Assembly: GCF_000426685.1 (NCBI RefSeq)
Contig: NZ_AUFV01000001.1
Span: 372,001 to 436,000 of the forward strand
Direction of reading: 5' to 3'
From: Solimonas flava DSM 18980
GTDB taxonomy: Bacteria > Pseudomonadota > Gammaproteobacteria > Nevskiales > Nevskiaceae
DNA length: 64,000 nucleotides
Under the pieces are notes generated by a model. That model was given only the letters and a program-made list of their open reading frames with translations, did no database searches and was not told where the DNA came from. The position numbers and the translations under genes were made by a program. Below, one piece after another: positions 25,567 to 35,113 of the stretch; the stretch's first letter is position 1; the number at the start of each line of letters is the position of its first letter.

Positions 25567-26987
25567 TGAACAGCCAACTTCCCGCGCTCAACGTCGCCAA
25601 TGCGGTCGCACTGCCGCCGCTGGTGCCTTTGAACTACGTCCACCCGGGGCTGTCGCTGGCCCAGCTGCTGGCGATGCTGCGCGCGCACCGGCGCCGCATC
25701 ATCGCAATCTTCCTGGCGGTTGCCGCACTGGTGATCGGCGCCTCGACGCTGCTGCCGCGCAGCTACGCCGCGACCGCGACGCTGCTGGTGCGCTACGAGG
25801 TCAACGATCCGCTCGGCGGCAAGGAGTTCCCGCTCGGACTGCTCGGGGGCTATATCGCGACCCAGGTCGAGATCCTGCAGGGACCTTCGGTGCTGCTGCC
25901 GATGATCGACCAGCTGCAGCTGACGCAGAAGCGCGCCTACAGCGCCGGCTTCAAGGGCGCCGCGGCCGACCTGCCGGCCTGGGTGATGGAACGCGTGCTC
26001 AAGCGCCTGAGCGTCGAGCAGGGTCCGGCCGGCAGCCAGCTGATCCATATCCACTACGCCGGCACCTCACCCGAAGAAGCCGCCGAGGTCGCCAACACCA
26101 TCGCGCAGATTTACGTCGCGCATCAGAACACGCGCCTGACCGAACCGGCCTCGGCGCATGAGACGCGCTACGCCGCGCAGCTCGCCGAACTGCGCGGCAA
26201 GGCCGACAGCGCGCAGCAGGCGCTGACCGCGTTCCGCGAGCAGAACGCGCTGATCGACGCCCGCACCGAGATGGAGGCGCTGGCGGCGCTCGAACAGCGC
26301 CTGCTCGAAGCGCAGAACGCGCGCCGCGCCGCCGAGGCGCACGCCGCCGGCAATGTGCAGGTCGGCCAGGCAGTGCTCGGCTCGACGCTGGTGCAGTCGC
26401 TGAAGACGCAGCTCAGCACCTTGCTGACGCGCAAGGCCGAACTGCAGTCGACGCTCGGCCCGCGCCATCCGGACATGCGCGCGCTCGACGCCCAGATCGC
26501 GCAGGCCCGGCAGGCGCTGGCGGCCGAGATCGGTTCGTACTCGCAGGGCGCCAGCGCCGACATCGACGCCGCCCGCGCGCTCGAGAAAAAGCTGCAGATC
26601 GCGGTCGACGCGCAGCGCGAGAAGACGATGAAGGTGCGTGATCTGCAGGACCAGGCCTCGCGCCTGGAACTGGAGCTGACGTCGGCGCAGAGCGTCTACA
26701 AGCGCGCGCTCGACGGCTACGACCAGGTCGCCTTCGCCTCGCAGAGCCACTACAACAACATCAGCCTCGAAAACGCGGCGATCAAGCCGCTGCGGGCGGC
26801 GAGCCCCAGCTCGCTGAAGTTCGCGGTGCTCGGCCTCGCGCTCGGCGGCACGTTCGGCGTCGGCGTGCCGCTGCTGCTCGAACTGCTGCGCCGTCGCGTG
26901 CGCTGCCGCGACGATCTCGAACGTGACCACGGCATTCCGGTGCTGATGGAGTTCGCCCCGATTTCCGCCCACGGAGCCCGCTCATGA
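25566..26987 (+). CDS. Chain-length determinant/Wzc-type inner-membrane protein (EpsF/GumC-like)
   Basis: A 473-residue protein with an N-terminal membrane helix (HRRRIIAIFLAVAALVIGAS), a Wzz domain, a long periplasmic coiled coil (~190-370, with RHPDMRALDAQIAQ) and a C-terminal membrane helix (LKFAVLGLALGGTFGVGVPLLLELL). There is no ATPase domain; that function is the separate next gene, as in EpsF/EpsG systems. It controls polymer length and links export to the outer-membrane ring. Overlaps its neighbours at both ends. Confidence 0.92.
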   Translation: MNSQLPALNVANAVALPPLVPLNYVHPGLSLAQLLAMLRAHRRRIIAIFLAVAALVIGASTLLPRSYAATATLLVRYEVNDPLGGKEFPLGLLGGYIATQVEILQGPSVLLPMIDQLQLTQKRAYSAGFKGAAADLPAWVMERVLKRLSVEQGPAGSQLIHIHYAGTSPEEAAEVANTIAQIYVAHQNTRLTEPASAHETRYAAQLAELRGKADSAQQALTAFREQNALIDARTEMEALAALEQRLLEAQNARRAAEAHAAGNVQVGQAVLGSTLVQSLKTQLSTLLTRKAELQSTLGPRHPDMRALDAQIAQARQALAAEIGSYSQGASADIDAARALEKKLQIAVDAQREKTMKVRDLQDQASRLELELTSAQSVYKRALDGYDQVAFASQSHYNNISLENAAIKPLRAASPSSLKFAVLGLALGGTFGVGVPLLLELLRRRVRCRDDLERDHGIPVLMEFAPISAHGARS

Positions 26988-27721
26988 CGGCCACGCAACG
27001 CGATCCGGTCCTGCTGCACACGCGTCCGGTCAGCCCGTTTTCCGCCGAATCCGGCGACGGTGCGCTCGAAGAGAGCGGCCGGCGCGGATCGCCGGGCCGC
27101 GCCGATCCCAGCCTGGTGATCGCCCACCAGCCGTTCGATGCGCACAGCGAGCGCGTGCGCGCGCTGCGCACCGAGCTGCTGCTGCGCCGCCAGGGTCCCG
27201 GAGCGCTGTGCGTGGCGCTGCTCAGCCCCTGCCACGGCGAAGGCCGCTCGCAGCTGGTCGCCGAGCTGGCGGTCGCGTTCGCGCGCACCGGACGGCAGAC
27301 GCTGCTGGTCGATGCCGACCTGCGCCGGCCGCGCCAGCACGCGCTGTTCGGCGTCGACAACCGTGTCGGCCTGTCCGATACGCTGCAGGACGGCGCACCG
27401 CCGCTGCTGCACGCGGTGGAAGGCCTGCCGACGCTGTCGCTGCTCAGCGCCGGCCGCACGCCGCAGAACCCGCTCGAACTGCTGGCCGACGACCGCTTCG
27501 CCGCGCTCGTCGACGGCTGGCGCTCGAACTACGGCTTCGTGCTGTTCGATACGCCGCCGGTGCGCGACTTCAGCGATGCACTCGCCGTCAGCACCATCGT
27601 CGGCCAGGTGCTGACGCTGTCGCGCGCGCAGCACACGCCGTATCACGACGCGCGCGAACTGCTCAAGCGCCTGGCGGCGACGCAGGCGCGCGTGCTCGGC
27701 GCGGTGATCAACCACTTCTGA
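26984..27721 (+). CDS. EpsG/BY-kinase-like P-loop ATPase
   Basis: A 245-residue ParA-fold protein. The Walker A region reads SPCHGEGRSQL, with Arg where BY-kinases usually have Lys; as I recall, EpsG-type proteins often carry this GEGRS form. Walker A' is LLVDADLRRPRQ and Walker B is VLFDTPPV. There is no C-terminal tyrosine cluster, so self-phosphorylation in the Wzc manner is doubtful. It partners the preceding membrane protein to energise or regulate polymerisation and export. The start overlaps the previous stop (ATGA). The N-terminal ~40 residues are disordered-looking. Confidence 0.85.
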   Translation: MTATQRDPVLLHTRPVSPFSAESGDGALEESGRRGSPGRADPSLVIAHQPFDAHSERVRALRTELLLRRQGPGALCVALLSPCHGEGRSQLVAELAVAFARTGRQTLLVDADLRRPRQHALFGVDNRVGLSDTLQDGAPPLLHAVEGLPTLSLLSAGRTPQNPLELLADDRFAALVDGWRSNYGFVLFDTPPVRDFSDALAVSTIVGQVLTLSRAQHTPYHDARELLKRLAATQARVLGAVINHF

Positions 27722-27738
27722 ACGGGTAAGGCCGCGCC

Positions 27739-29163
27739 ATGTCCACCGACTCCGTCCTGCCGCTCGCCGGCGCGCCCGCCGCCACGGCGGGCGCGGCGCC
27801 CGCGGTGTCGCGCCTGAGCGCGGCGCGCTGGGTCCGCGACGATCGCCACCGGCTGCTGATGTCGGCGCTGGTCTGGACCTTCCTGGTCCTGCTGATCGTG
27901 CCGGACGGCTTCGATTACGCCTCCCTGCTCGGGACCGCGCCGAGTTCGGGCAGCGCCGGCAGCCGTCTGCTGTGGATGGGTCTGCTCGGCGTGTCGGCGA
28001 TCGTGATCCTGTGGCGCGCCGGCCTGGCCTGGCTGCTGCTGAGCCAGCTCAACCGCTTCCTGCTGCTGTTCGCGGTACTGGCCGCGGCCAGCGTGCTGTG
28101 GTCGATCGCACCGGCCTTCACCGTGCGGCGCCTGGTACGCGTCGCCACCTTCCTCGCGGTCGCCGTCGCCTACACGCTGGTGGCCTGGGACGGACGCCGT
28201 TTCCAGGATCTGCTGAGGCCGCTGATCACGCTGGTCATGTTCGGTTCGATCGCGTTCGCGCTGCTGCGTCCGGACCTCGGCGTGCACCACGAGGTCGAAG
28301 CCGGCATCGCCGGCTCCTGGCGCGGCCTGACCAGCCACAAGAACACGCTCGGCATGCTCGCCGGCACCGGCGTGCTGCTGTGGGCGCACGCCGCGCTGAC
28401 GCGCGCGACGCGGCGCCTGCCGATGCTGCTCGGCCTCGCCGCCTGCGCGTTGTGCCTGCTGATGTCGAAGAGCTCGACCTCGCTGCTGACGGTGCTGTTC
28501 ACGGTGCCGCTGCTGCTGATGCTGATGCGCTCGCCGCTGGCGCTGCGGCCGTACATGCCGTGGCTCATCGCCGCGTTCTCGCTGCTGCTGGTCGTCTACG
28601 CGCTGGCCGTGCTGCGTCTGCTGCCGGGGCTCGAATGGCTGCTGAGTCCGGTCGCGGCGCTGACCGGCAAGGACCTCAGCTTCACCGGCCGCAGCGAGAT
28701 CTGGCAGATCGTCGGCGAGCAGGTGCACCGGCATCCGCTGCTCGGCAGCGGCTACGGCGCCTACTGGATCGGGCCGACGCCGATGTCGCCGTCGTACGCC
28801 TTCGTGCCGCGCCTGTACTTCTATCCGGGCTCGGGCCACAACGGCTATCTCGACGTCGTCAACGATCTCGGCAGCGTCGGCCTGCTGTGCCTGCTCGGCT
28901 ACCTGACGAGCTATGTCGTGCAGGCGCTGCGCCTGCTGCGCGTCGAGCGCGAGCAGGCGGCGCTGTTCCTCGCGCTGTTCCTGCAGCACGCGGTCAGCAA
29001 CTTCTCGGAATCGCACTGGTTCAGCACGCTCAGCGTCGGCTTCGCGATCATGGTGCTGGCGACGGCGGCGCTGGCGCGCAGCGCGCTCGAACAGCGCCTG
29101 CGCCAGGTCTTCGGCGAACCGGAACTGGCGACCGCCGCGCGCGCGCCCGGAGCGCGGCCATGA
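27739..29163 (+). CDS. Wzy/O-antigen ligase-family membrane protein
   Basis: A 474-residue polytopic membrane protein with 10-12 hydrophobic segments and the O-antigen ligase/polymerase (Wzy_C) region: FTGRSEIWQIV, then HPLLGSGYGAYW and SGHNGYLDVVNDLG, containing the conserved periplasmic-loop His/Arg residues. In this operon it is the likely polymerase joining lipid-linked repeat units on the periplasmic face. It starts 17 nt after the EpsG-like gene and ends overlapping the acyltransferase start. Confidence 0.9.
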   Translation: MSTDSVLPLAGAPAATAGAAPAVSRLSAARWVRDDRHRLLMSALVWTFLVLLIVPDGFDYASLLGTAPSSGSAGSRLLWMGLLGVSAIVILWRAGLAWLLLSQLNRFLLLFAVLAAASVLWSIAPAFTVRRLVRVATFLAVAVAYTLVAWDGRRFQDLLRPLITLVMFGSIAFALLRPDLGVHHEVEAGIAGSWRGLTSHKNTLGMLAGTGVLLWAHAALTRATRRLPMLLGLAACALCLLMSKSSTSLLTVLFTVPLLLMLMRSPLALRPYMPWLIAAFSLLLVVYALAVLRLLPGLEWLLSPVAALTGKDLSFTGRSEIWQIVGEQVHRHPLLGSGYGAYWIGPTPMSPSYAFVPRLYFYPGSGHNGYLDVVNDLGSVGLLCLLGYLTSYVVQALRLLRVEREQAALFLALFLQHAVSNFSESHWFSTLSVGFAIMVLATAALARSALEQRLRQVFGEPELATAARAPGARP

Positions 29164-30266
29164 GCACGCCGCCGAACGCGCGCGGCGAGCAGATCGCCTC
29201 GCTCGACGGCATCCGCGCGATCGCCGTGATGATGGTGATGGCCGCGCACGCCGGCCTCGAACACATCGTGCCCGGCGGCCTCGGCGTAACGATCTTCTTC
29301 GTGCTCAGCGGCTATCTCATCACCACGCTGATGCGCCTCGAACAGCGCCGCACCGGCACGCTCGACTTCCGCGCCTTCTACCTGCGCCGCTTCCTGCGTC
29401 TCGGGCCGCCGTTGCTGATCGTGGTCGGGGTCGCCGGCCTCGCCGCCGCGTTCGGCCTGATCGCCGGCGGCTTCTCGCGCGACGGCCTGCTGGCGGTGCT
29501 GTTCTACTACGGCAACTACCACATGATCGCGACCGACTTCGACGGCGTGCCGGCCGGCATCGGCGTGGTCTGGTCGCTCGCCGTCGAAGAGCACTACTAC
29601 CTGTTCTATCCGCCGCTGGCGCTGCTGCTGATGCGTCGCCGCACGCCGCGCGGCGCCGGTCTCGCACTGCTGTCGGCCTGCGCGCTGGTGCTCGTCTGGC
29701 GCCTGATCCTGGTCCGCGCCGGCGCGTCCGAAGCCTATCTGACGATGGCGACCGACACGCGCATCGACGCGATCCTCGGCGGCTGCGCGCTCGCCTTCCT
29801 CAACAATCCGTACCTCGATCCGCCGCCGCTGCGGACGCGCCGCGATCTGGCGCTGGCGCTGGCCTGCGTCGCGCTGCTCGTCGCCAGCCTGCTGTGGCGC
29901 GACCCGTTGTTCCGGGTGACGCTGCGCTACAGCGTGCAGAGCCTCGCCGTCGCCGGCCTGCTGTGGCTCGCGGTCGCCTACGGCCGCCGCCTGCGCTGGC
30001 TCAATGCGCCGCTGCCGGTCTATCTCGGCACCGTCTCCTACACCCTCTACCTTTCGCATCAGGTCATCGATCTGGCGCTGCTCAAGCACTGGCCGTCGCT
30101 GCCGTGGTACGCCGTGCTGCCGCTGACGCTGGCGCTGTCGCTCGCCGTCGCCGAACCGATGCGGCGCTGGGTCGAACGCCCGTGCGCGCGCCTGCGCCGC
30201 CAGCTGGAGCGTCGCGCGCCGGCCCGCGCGGCCCGTGTGCCGGCCTTCCTGGAGTCGGGCAAATGA
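29160..30266 (+). CDS. Acyltransferase-3 family membrane protein (OafA-like)
   Basis: A 368-residue polytopic protein of the Acyl_transf_3 family: SLDGIRAIAVMMVMAAH near the N-terminus with the conserved His, FFVLSGYLIT, FYLRRFLRL, VVWSLAVEEHYYLFYP and a late TVSYTLYLSHQV. These enzymes add acetyl or other acyl groups to sugars across the inner membrane. There is no C-terminal SGNH domain. Because an A-T NRPS protein is encoded at the end of the same operon, it is a candidate for transferring an unusual acyl or aminoacyl group to the polymer; that is inference. Overlapping junctions on both sides. Confidence 0.93.
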   Translation: MSTPPNARGEQIASLDGIRAIAVMMVMAAHAGLEHIVPGGLGVTIFFVLSGYLITTLMRLEQRRTGTLDFRAFYLRRFLRLGPPLLIVVGVAGLAAAFGLIAGGFSRDGLLAVLFYYGNYHMIATDFDGVPAGIGVVWSLAVEEHYYLFYPPLALLLMRRRTPRGAGLALLSACALVLVWRLILVRAGASEAYLTMATDTRIDAILGGCALAFLNNPYLDPPPLRTRRDLALALACVALLVASLLWRDPLFRVTLRYSVQSLAVAGLLWLAVAYGRRLRWLNAPLPVYLGTVSYTLYLSHQVIDLALLKHWPSLPWYAVLPLTLALSLAVAEPMRRWVERPCARLRRQLERRAPARAARVPAFLESGK

Positions 30267-31711
30267 GTGTTCGGCGTCCCGCGATCGTGAACCTGGAAAC
30301 CCTGTCGCACGGCTACGACGCGTCGTCGGCCGAAGCGCTCGCCGCGCTGCGCCTGCACCAGGGTCCGGTACTGCTTGATCTCGACGAAACCCTGTATCTG
30401 CGCAATTCGACCGAGGACTTCCTCGACAGCGCCCGGCCCGGGCTGCTGGCGCTGCTGCTGCTGCGCCTGCTCGACCTGCTGCAGCCGTGGCGCTGGAGCG
30501 GCGGCGAGGCGACGCGCGACGTCTGGCGCGTGCGCCTGCTGTTGACGCTGATGCCGTGGACCGGTTCGCTGTGGCGGCGCCGCGTGGCGGCGCTGGCGCT
30601 CGCGCACGGCAACGCGCCGCTGCTCGAGACGGTGCACCTGCACTGCCGCGAAGCCTGGATCGTCACCGCCGGCTTCGAACCGATCGTACGGCCGCTGGCC
30701 GAGGCGCTCGGCTTCGACGCCGGGCGCGTGCTCGCCAGCTCGCTGCACCGCTTCGAGGACCGCCGCGACGGCAAGCTGCCGCGCGTCACCGCCGCGCTCG
30801 GCGACGAGGCCGTGCGCCGCAGTCTGGTGCTGACCGACTCGCACGACGACGCACCGCTGCTCGACGCCTGCGCGCGGCCGCTGCGCACCGTCTGGCCGGG
30901 CGCCGAGTTCCGCGCCGCGCTCGGCCGTGTCTACCTGCCGGGCCAGTACCTCACCCAGGTCAAGCGGCCCGGCGAGCGCTACATCCTGCGCGGCATCCTG
31001 CAGGAGGATTTCGCGTTCTGGCTGCTGGCCTCGCTGGCGCTGGCGGCGGCGCCGCTGCTGCACGTGCTCGGCCTCGGCGCGCTGCTGGTGTCGTTCTGGG
31101 CGGTCTACGAGATGGGCTACGTCGACAACGACCGCGTCGCCGCGCGCTACGAGCGCGAGCCGAAGCTGTCCGAGGCTTTCCATCGCGCGCCGGTGGCGAC
31201 GCCGCGCCTGCTGCCGTGGCTGTGGGCGGCGGGCGCCGGCGCCGCCGGCATCTTCCTGCTGCGCTGGCCGGCGGCGCCGCTGCCGCGCGACGGCCTCGCC
31301 TGGGCGGCGACGCTGCTCGCCACCCATCTGTGGTTCGCGTTCTACAACCGCGTCGACAAGAACTCGCGCGTCTGGCTGTACCCGGGCCTGCAGCTGGCGC
31401 GCAGCATCGCCTTCGTCGCGCTGGTGCCGGTGACGATCGTCGGCATGGTCGCGCTCGCCGCGCACGTGCTGGCGCGCTGGATGCCTTACGTCGTCTACCG
31501 CAACGGCCGCTCGAACTGGCCCGAGGTGCCGTTCCACCTGTTGCGCCTGGTGTTCTTCGCGCTGCTGGCGGCGATGCTGGCGATCACCGAAGGCTGGCGG
31601 CCGTTCGTCTCGGCGACCGGCGCCGCGCTGCTGGCGTGGAACCTGTTCCGCGCGCGCAGCGAGCTGGCCACCGTGCTGCGCGCCGCGCAGCGCATCGAGC
31701 ACGGCCGATGA
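30263..31711 (+). CDS. HAD-like domain fused to a polytopic membrane domain
   Basis: A 482-residue protein. The first ~230 residues are HAD-like: LLDLDETLYLRNS with the DxD at 39/41 and LTDSHDDAPLL late in the domain, as in HAD phosphatases. The rest has 6-8 membrane helices with YEMGYVDNDRVAARYE and FAFYNRVDKNSRVWLYPGLQ, which recalls UbiA-type prenyl-acceptor enzymes, but I cannot assign the family firmly. It might act on a polyprenyl-phosphate or nucleotide-sugar intermediate. Translationally coupled to the acyltransferase and the next glycosyltransferase. Confidence 0.72.
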   Translation: MSVRRPAIVNLETLSHGYDASSAEALAALRLHQGPVLLDLDETLYLRNSTEDFLDSARPGLLALLLLRLLDLLQPWRWSGGEATRDVWRVRLLLTLMPWTGSLWRRRVAALALAHGNAPLLETVHLHCREAWIVTAGFEPIVRPLAEALGFDAGRVLASSLHRFEDRRDGKLPRVTAALGDEAVRRSLVLTDSHDDAPLLDACARPLRTVWPGAEFRAALGRVYLPGQYLTQVKRPGERYILRGILQEDFAFWLLASLALAAAPLLHVLGLGALLVSFWAVYEMGYVDNDRVAARYEREPKLSEAFHRAPVATPRLLPWLWAAGAGAAGIFLLRWPAAPLPRDGLAWAATLLATHLWFAFYNRVDKNSRVWLYPGLQLARSIAFVALVPVTIVGMVALAAHVLARWMPYVVYRNGRSNWPEVPFHLLRLVFFALLAAMLAITEGWRPFVSATGAALLAWNLFRARSELATVLRAAQRIEHGR

Positions 31712-32631
31712 GCGCCGCCGTGCCGCGCATCAGCGTCTGCATCGCCACCTATCGGCGGCCGCAGAAGCTCGCCCTGCTGCTGCAGGATCTCGCCGCGCAG
31801 GCGCTGCCGCCGGCGCAGATCGTGGTCGTCGACAACGACGCCGCGCAGAGCGCGCGCGGCATCGTCGAGGCGGCGCGCCGCGCCGCGCCGGACATCGCCG
31901 TGCTGTACGCGACGCAGCCCGAGAAGAACATCGCGCTGACGCGCAATCTCAGCATCGCGCTCGCCGACGGCGACTGGCTGGCGCTGGTCGACGACGACGA
32001 GCGCGCCCCGCACGACTGGCTGGCGCGTCTGGCCGAGGCCGCCGACCGCTACTGCGCCGACGGCGTGCTCGGGCCGGTGCTGCCGGTGCTGCCGGCGCAT
32101 GCGCCGGACTGGATTCGCCGCGGCCGCTTCTACGACTGGGCGCGGCTGCGCAGCGGCAGCGTGGTGCCGCCGAACCGCCTGCGCCTCGGCAACGCGCTGC
32201 TCTCGGCCGCGGCGCTGCGCAGCGTGCCGGGCCCTTTCGATCCGGCCTACGGCCTGACCGGCGGCGAGGACGGCGATCTGCTGGCACGCCTGGCGCTGCT
32301 CGATGTGCGTCTGGTCTGGTGCGACGAGGCCGGCGTGCAGGAACCGGTCGACGACAGCCGCCTGTCGCTGCGCTGGCTGCTGCGCCGCGCCCTGCGCGGC
32401 GGCCAGGACTACGCCCGCCACACGCTGGCCGGCCGCTACGGACCGCCGACGCTGCAGCGCCGCATGCAGCTCGCCGTGCGCGCCGGCGCGCAGCTGCTGC
32501 TCGCCGCGCTGCTGGTGCTGGCGACGGCCCCGCTCGGCCGCCATCGCGCCGCGCGCTGGCTGGTCGCCGCCTCCGCCAACCTCGGCAAGCTGTCGCTGTT
32601 CTGGGGCTGGCACTACCGCGAGTACGCCTGA
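31708..32631 (+). CDS. Family 2 glycosyltransferase
   Basis: A 307-residue GT-A enzyme: ISVCIATYRRPQKL at the N-terminus, VVVDNDAAQS, and the DxD-type metal site in LALVDDDERAPHDW. A C-terminal hydrophobic stretch (AGAQLLLAALLVLATAPLG) suggests membrane association. It would add one sugar to the lipid-linked repeat unit in the cytoplasm. It overlaps the HAD-like gene at its start (ATGA) and the next GT2 at its end (TGATG). Confidence 0.92.
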   Translation: MSAAVPRISVCIATYRRPQKLALLLQDLAAQALPPAQIVVVDNDAAQSARGIVEAARRAAPDIAVLYATQPEKNIALTRNLSIALADGDWLALVDDDERAPHDWLARLAEAADRYCADGVLGPVLPVLPAHAPDWIRRGRFYDWARLRSGSVVPPNRLRLGNALLSAAALRSVPGPFDPAYGLTGGEDGDLLARLALLDVRLVWCDEAGVQEPVDDSRLSLRWLLRRALRGGQDYARHTLAGRYGPPTLQRRMQLAVRAGAQLLLAALLVLATAPLGRHRAARWLVAASANLGKLSLFWGWHYREYA

Positions 32632-33812
32632 TGGATGCGCTGCTGATGCTGCTGTCGATCGCGCTCGGCGTCCCTGCCGTCGTCGCCTGCGCCTACCTGC
32701 TCGGCCTGACGCTGCTGTCGGCGCGGCTGCCGGCGCCGCCGCGTTCGTCGCGGCGCCTGCGCTTCGACGTCATCGTGCCGGCGCACAACGAGGCGGCGGT
32801 GATCGCGCGCACGCTGCAAAGCCTGGCGCGCCTCGACTGGCCGGCCGACGGTTTCCGCCGCGTGGTGATCGCCGACAACTGCAGCGACGCGACCGCGGCG
32901 CTGGCGCGTGCCGCCGGCGCGACCGTGTTCGAGCGCCACGAGCCCTCGCGCCGCGGCAAGGGCTACGCGCTCGCCCATGCGTTCGCCGCAAGCGCCGCGC
33001 AGGGCTGGGCCGACGCCGTGGTTGTCGTCGATGCCGATTCGGAAGTCTCGCCGAACCTGCTCGAAGCCTTCGCCGCGCGCATCGAGAACGGCGGCGCCGA
33101 GGCGCTGCAGGCGCACTACGGCGTACTCAATCCGCTGGCTTCGTGGCGCACGCGGCTGATCGAGATCGCGCACGGCTCGTTCCACGTCCTGCGCTCGCGC
33201 GCCCGCGAGCGCCTGGCGCTGTCCTGCGGCCTGCGCGGCAACGGCTGGTGCGTGACGCACGCGCTGCTGCGCGCGGTGCCGTTCGCGGCGTTCTCGCTGA
33301 CCGAGGATCTCGAATACGGGCTGGTGCTCGGCCTGGCCGGCCGCCGCGTGCATTACGCGCACGAGGCGCGCGCCGACGCCGAGATGACGTCCAGCGGGCA
33401 GGTCGCGCTGCGCCAGCGGCAGCGCTGGGAACAGGGCCGCTTCGCGCTGGTGCGCACCTTCACGCCGCGCCTGCTCGGCGCCTGGCTGCGCCGGCGCGAG
33501 CGCATCGCCTTCGATCTGCTCTGCGACCTGCTGGTGCCGCCGCTGTCGTATCTGTGCCTGCACGTGCTGCTGTTCCTCGCCCTCGCCGGCGGCGCGACGC
33601 TGGCGGTGCCGGCGCTGTGGCCGGCGCTCGCCGCGGCGCTGGCCTGCGTCGCCGCGCTGGTCGTCTACGTGCTGCGCGGCTGGGCGCTCAGCGACATCGG
33701 CTGGCGCGGCGCGCTGGACCTGGCGCGCGTGCCGCTGTTCCTGCTCTGGAAGCTGCGCGTGCTGGCGACGCGCGGTTTGCGCGAGTGGGTGCCGACGTCG
33801 AGACATCCATGA
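32631..33812 (+). CDS. Membrane-bound family 2 glycosyltransferase (QxxRW type)
   Basis: A 393-residue GT2 with an N-terminal membrane helix and two to four C-terminal helices. Catalytic features are all present: FDVIVPAHNEAAVI, ADNCSD, VVDADSEVS (DxD), LTEDLEYG (TED) and QRQRWEQGR (QxxRW). This D,D,D,QxxRW set is typical of processive or membrane-embedded transferases. It may extend the repeat unit or add a polymer branch. Overlaps both neighbours. Confidence 0.92.
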   Translation: MDALLMLLSIALGVPAVVACAYLLGLTLLSARLPAPPRSSRRLRFDVIVPAHNEAAVIARTLQSLARLDWPADGFRRVVIADNCSDATAALARAAGATVFERHEPSRRGKGYALAHAFAASAAQGWADAVVVVDADSEVSPNLLEAFAARIENGGAEALQAHYGVLNPLASWRTRLIEIAHGSFHVLRSRARERLALSCGLRGNGWCVTHALLRAVPFAAFSLTEDLEYGLVLGLAGRRVHYAHEARADAEMTSSGQVALRQRQRWEQGRFALVRTFTPRLLGAWLRRRERIAFDLLCDLLVPPLSYLCLHVLLFLALAGGATLAVPALWPALAAALACVAALVVYVLRGWALSDIGWRGALDLARVPLFLLWKLRVLATRGLREWVPTSRHP

Positions 33813-35113
33813 CGGCGCCCGCATCCGGCCTGCAGCGCCTGCTGCATCTGCTCGGCAGCGCCGTCGTCGGCCAGGCGCTGCTGTCGGCGGCGAACCTCGT
33901 CGTCGGCATCCTGCTGCTGCGCTACGCGCACGAGCAGCAGTACGGCCGCTACGTCCTGGTCAGTACCGCGATCCTGCTGCTCGCCGCGCTGCAGGGCGCC
34001 TACATCGGCCCGCCGCTGGTGCAGCGTCTCGCCGAGCTGTCGCGCGCGGCGCGCAACGCGCTGGCCGCCGGCGCCTGGCGCGAGCAGCGGCGGCTGATCG
34101 CCGCGCTCGCGCTGCCGTTCGCGGCGCTGCTGGCGCTGGCGTCCGGCGCTTCGGCGACGATGGCGACGCTGCTGCCGGTGACGCTCGCCGGCCTGCTCGC
34201 CGGCGCGCTGTCGCTGCGCCGCGGCCACTACCGCTTCCTGCTGCAGGCGCATCGCCATCCGTGGCCGCTGCTCGCCGGCGATGCGCTGTACGCGCTGCTG
34301 CTGGTCGCCGGCGTCGCGCTCGCCTGCCGCCTGCCGGAGGCGGCGACCGGCGCCGCTCTCGCCGTCGCACTGGCGGCACTGCTGTCGAGCCAGCTGCACG
34401 CCCGCGCCCTGCGTCGCCTCGAAGGCACGGCGCCGCAGGCGACGCACGGCGTGCTGCGCGCGCTGGCGCCGCTCGGCCTGTGGTCGGCGGCCGGCGCGGC
34501 GATCCACTGGACCTTCGGCCAGGGCTACAACTATCTGGTCGCCGGCCTGCTCGACGTCGGCGCCGTCGCCGCGATCGCCGGCACGCGTCTGGTGCTGATG
34601 CCGGTGAACCTGCTCAGCACCGGCATCGGCTCGGCGCTGCTGCCGGTGACCGCGGTCTGGCTGCAGCGTCAGTCGCCGCGCGCGGTGCTGCAGCGGCTCG
34701 GCCTGATCGCCGCGGTGATCGGCCTGCTCGCGCTCGCCTATTGCGCGCTGCTCTGGCAGTGCCGCGACTGGCTGTACGCGGTCGTGCTGCGCAAGTCCTT
34801 CGCGCAGCGCGACACGCTGCTCGCGCTGTGGACGGCCGCCGTCGTGGTCGCCGCGGCGCGCGATCCGCTGCTGTACCTGCTGGTCGCCCGCCAGCGCCTG
34901 CGCGCGCTGACGCTGCTGACCGGCGTGTCGGCGCTCGCCGCGATCGGCGCGATCGTCGCCGCCGTGCCGCATTACGGCGCGCCGGGCGCGGTCGCCGGCG
35001 TGCTGATCGGCGAATGCACCAGCCTCGCCGGCGTGCTGCTGCTGAGCTGGCGCGAAACGCGCGGCGCGCGCGCGCCGGCAGTGGCCACCGCGCCCCTGGA
35101 GATGACGACATGA
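33809..35113 (+). CDS. Wzx-type polysaccharide flippase
   Basis: A 434-residue protein with about 12 hydrophobic segments, resembling the MOP/Wzx oligosaccharide flippase family: LLGSAVVGQALLSAANLVVG at the first helix and YGRYVLVSTAILLLAALQG next. With the initiating transferase, glycosyltransferases, Wzy and Wza/Wzc homologues it completes a Wzx/Wzy-dependent pathway, moving the undecaprenyl-PP-linked repeat to the periplasm. Its ATG overlaps the preceding stop, and its stop overlaps the A-T NRPS start. Confidence 0.85.
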   Translation: MTAPASGLQRLLHLLGSAVVGQALLSAANLVVGILLLRYAHEQQYGRYVLVSTAILLLAALQGAYIGPPLVQRLAELSRAARNALAAGAWREQRRLIAALALPFAALLALASGASATMATLLPVTLAGLLAGALSLRRGHYRFLLQAHRHPWPLLAGDALYALLLVAGVALACRLPEAATGAALAVALAALLSSQLHARALRRLEGTAPQATHGVLRALAPLGLWSAAGAAIHWTFGQGYNYLVAGLLDVGAVAAIAGTRLVLMPVNLLSTGIGSALLPVTAVWLQRQSPRAVLQRLGLIAAVIGLLALAYCALLWQCRDWLYAVVLRKSFAQRDTLLALWTAAVVVAAARDPLLYLLVARQRLRALTLLTGVSALAAIGAIVAAVPHYGAPGAVAGVLIGECTSLAGVLLLSWRETRGARAPAVATAPLEMTT

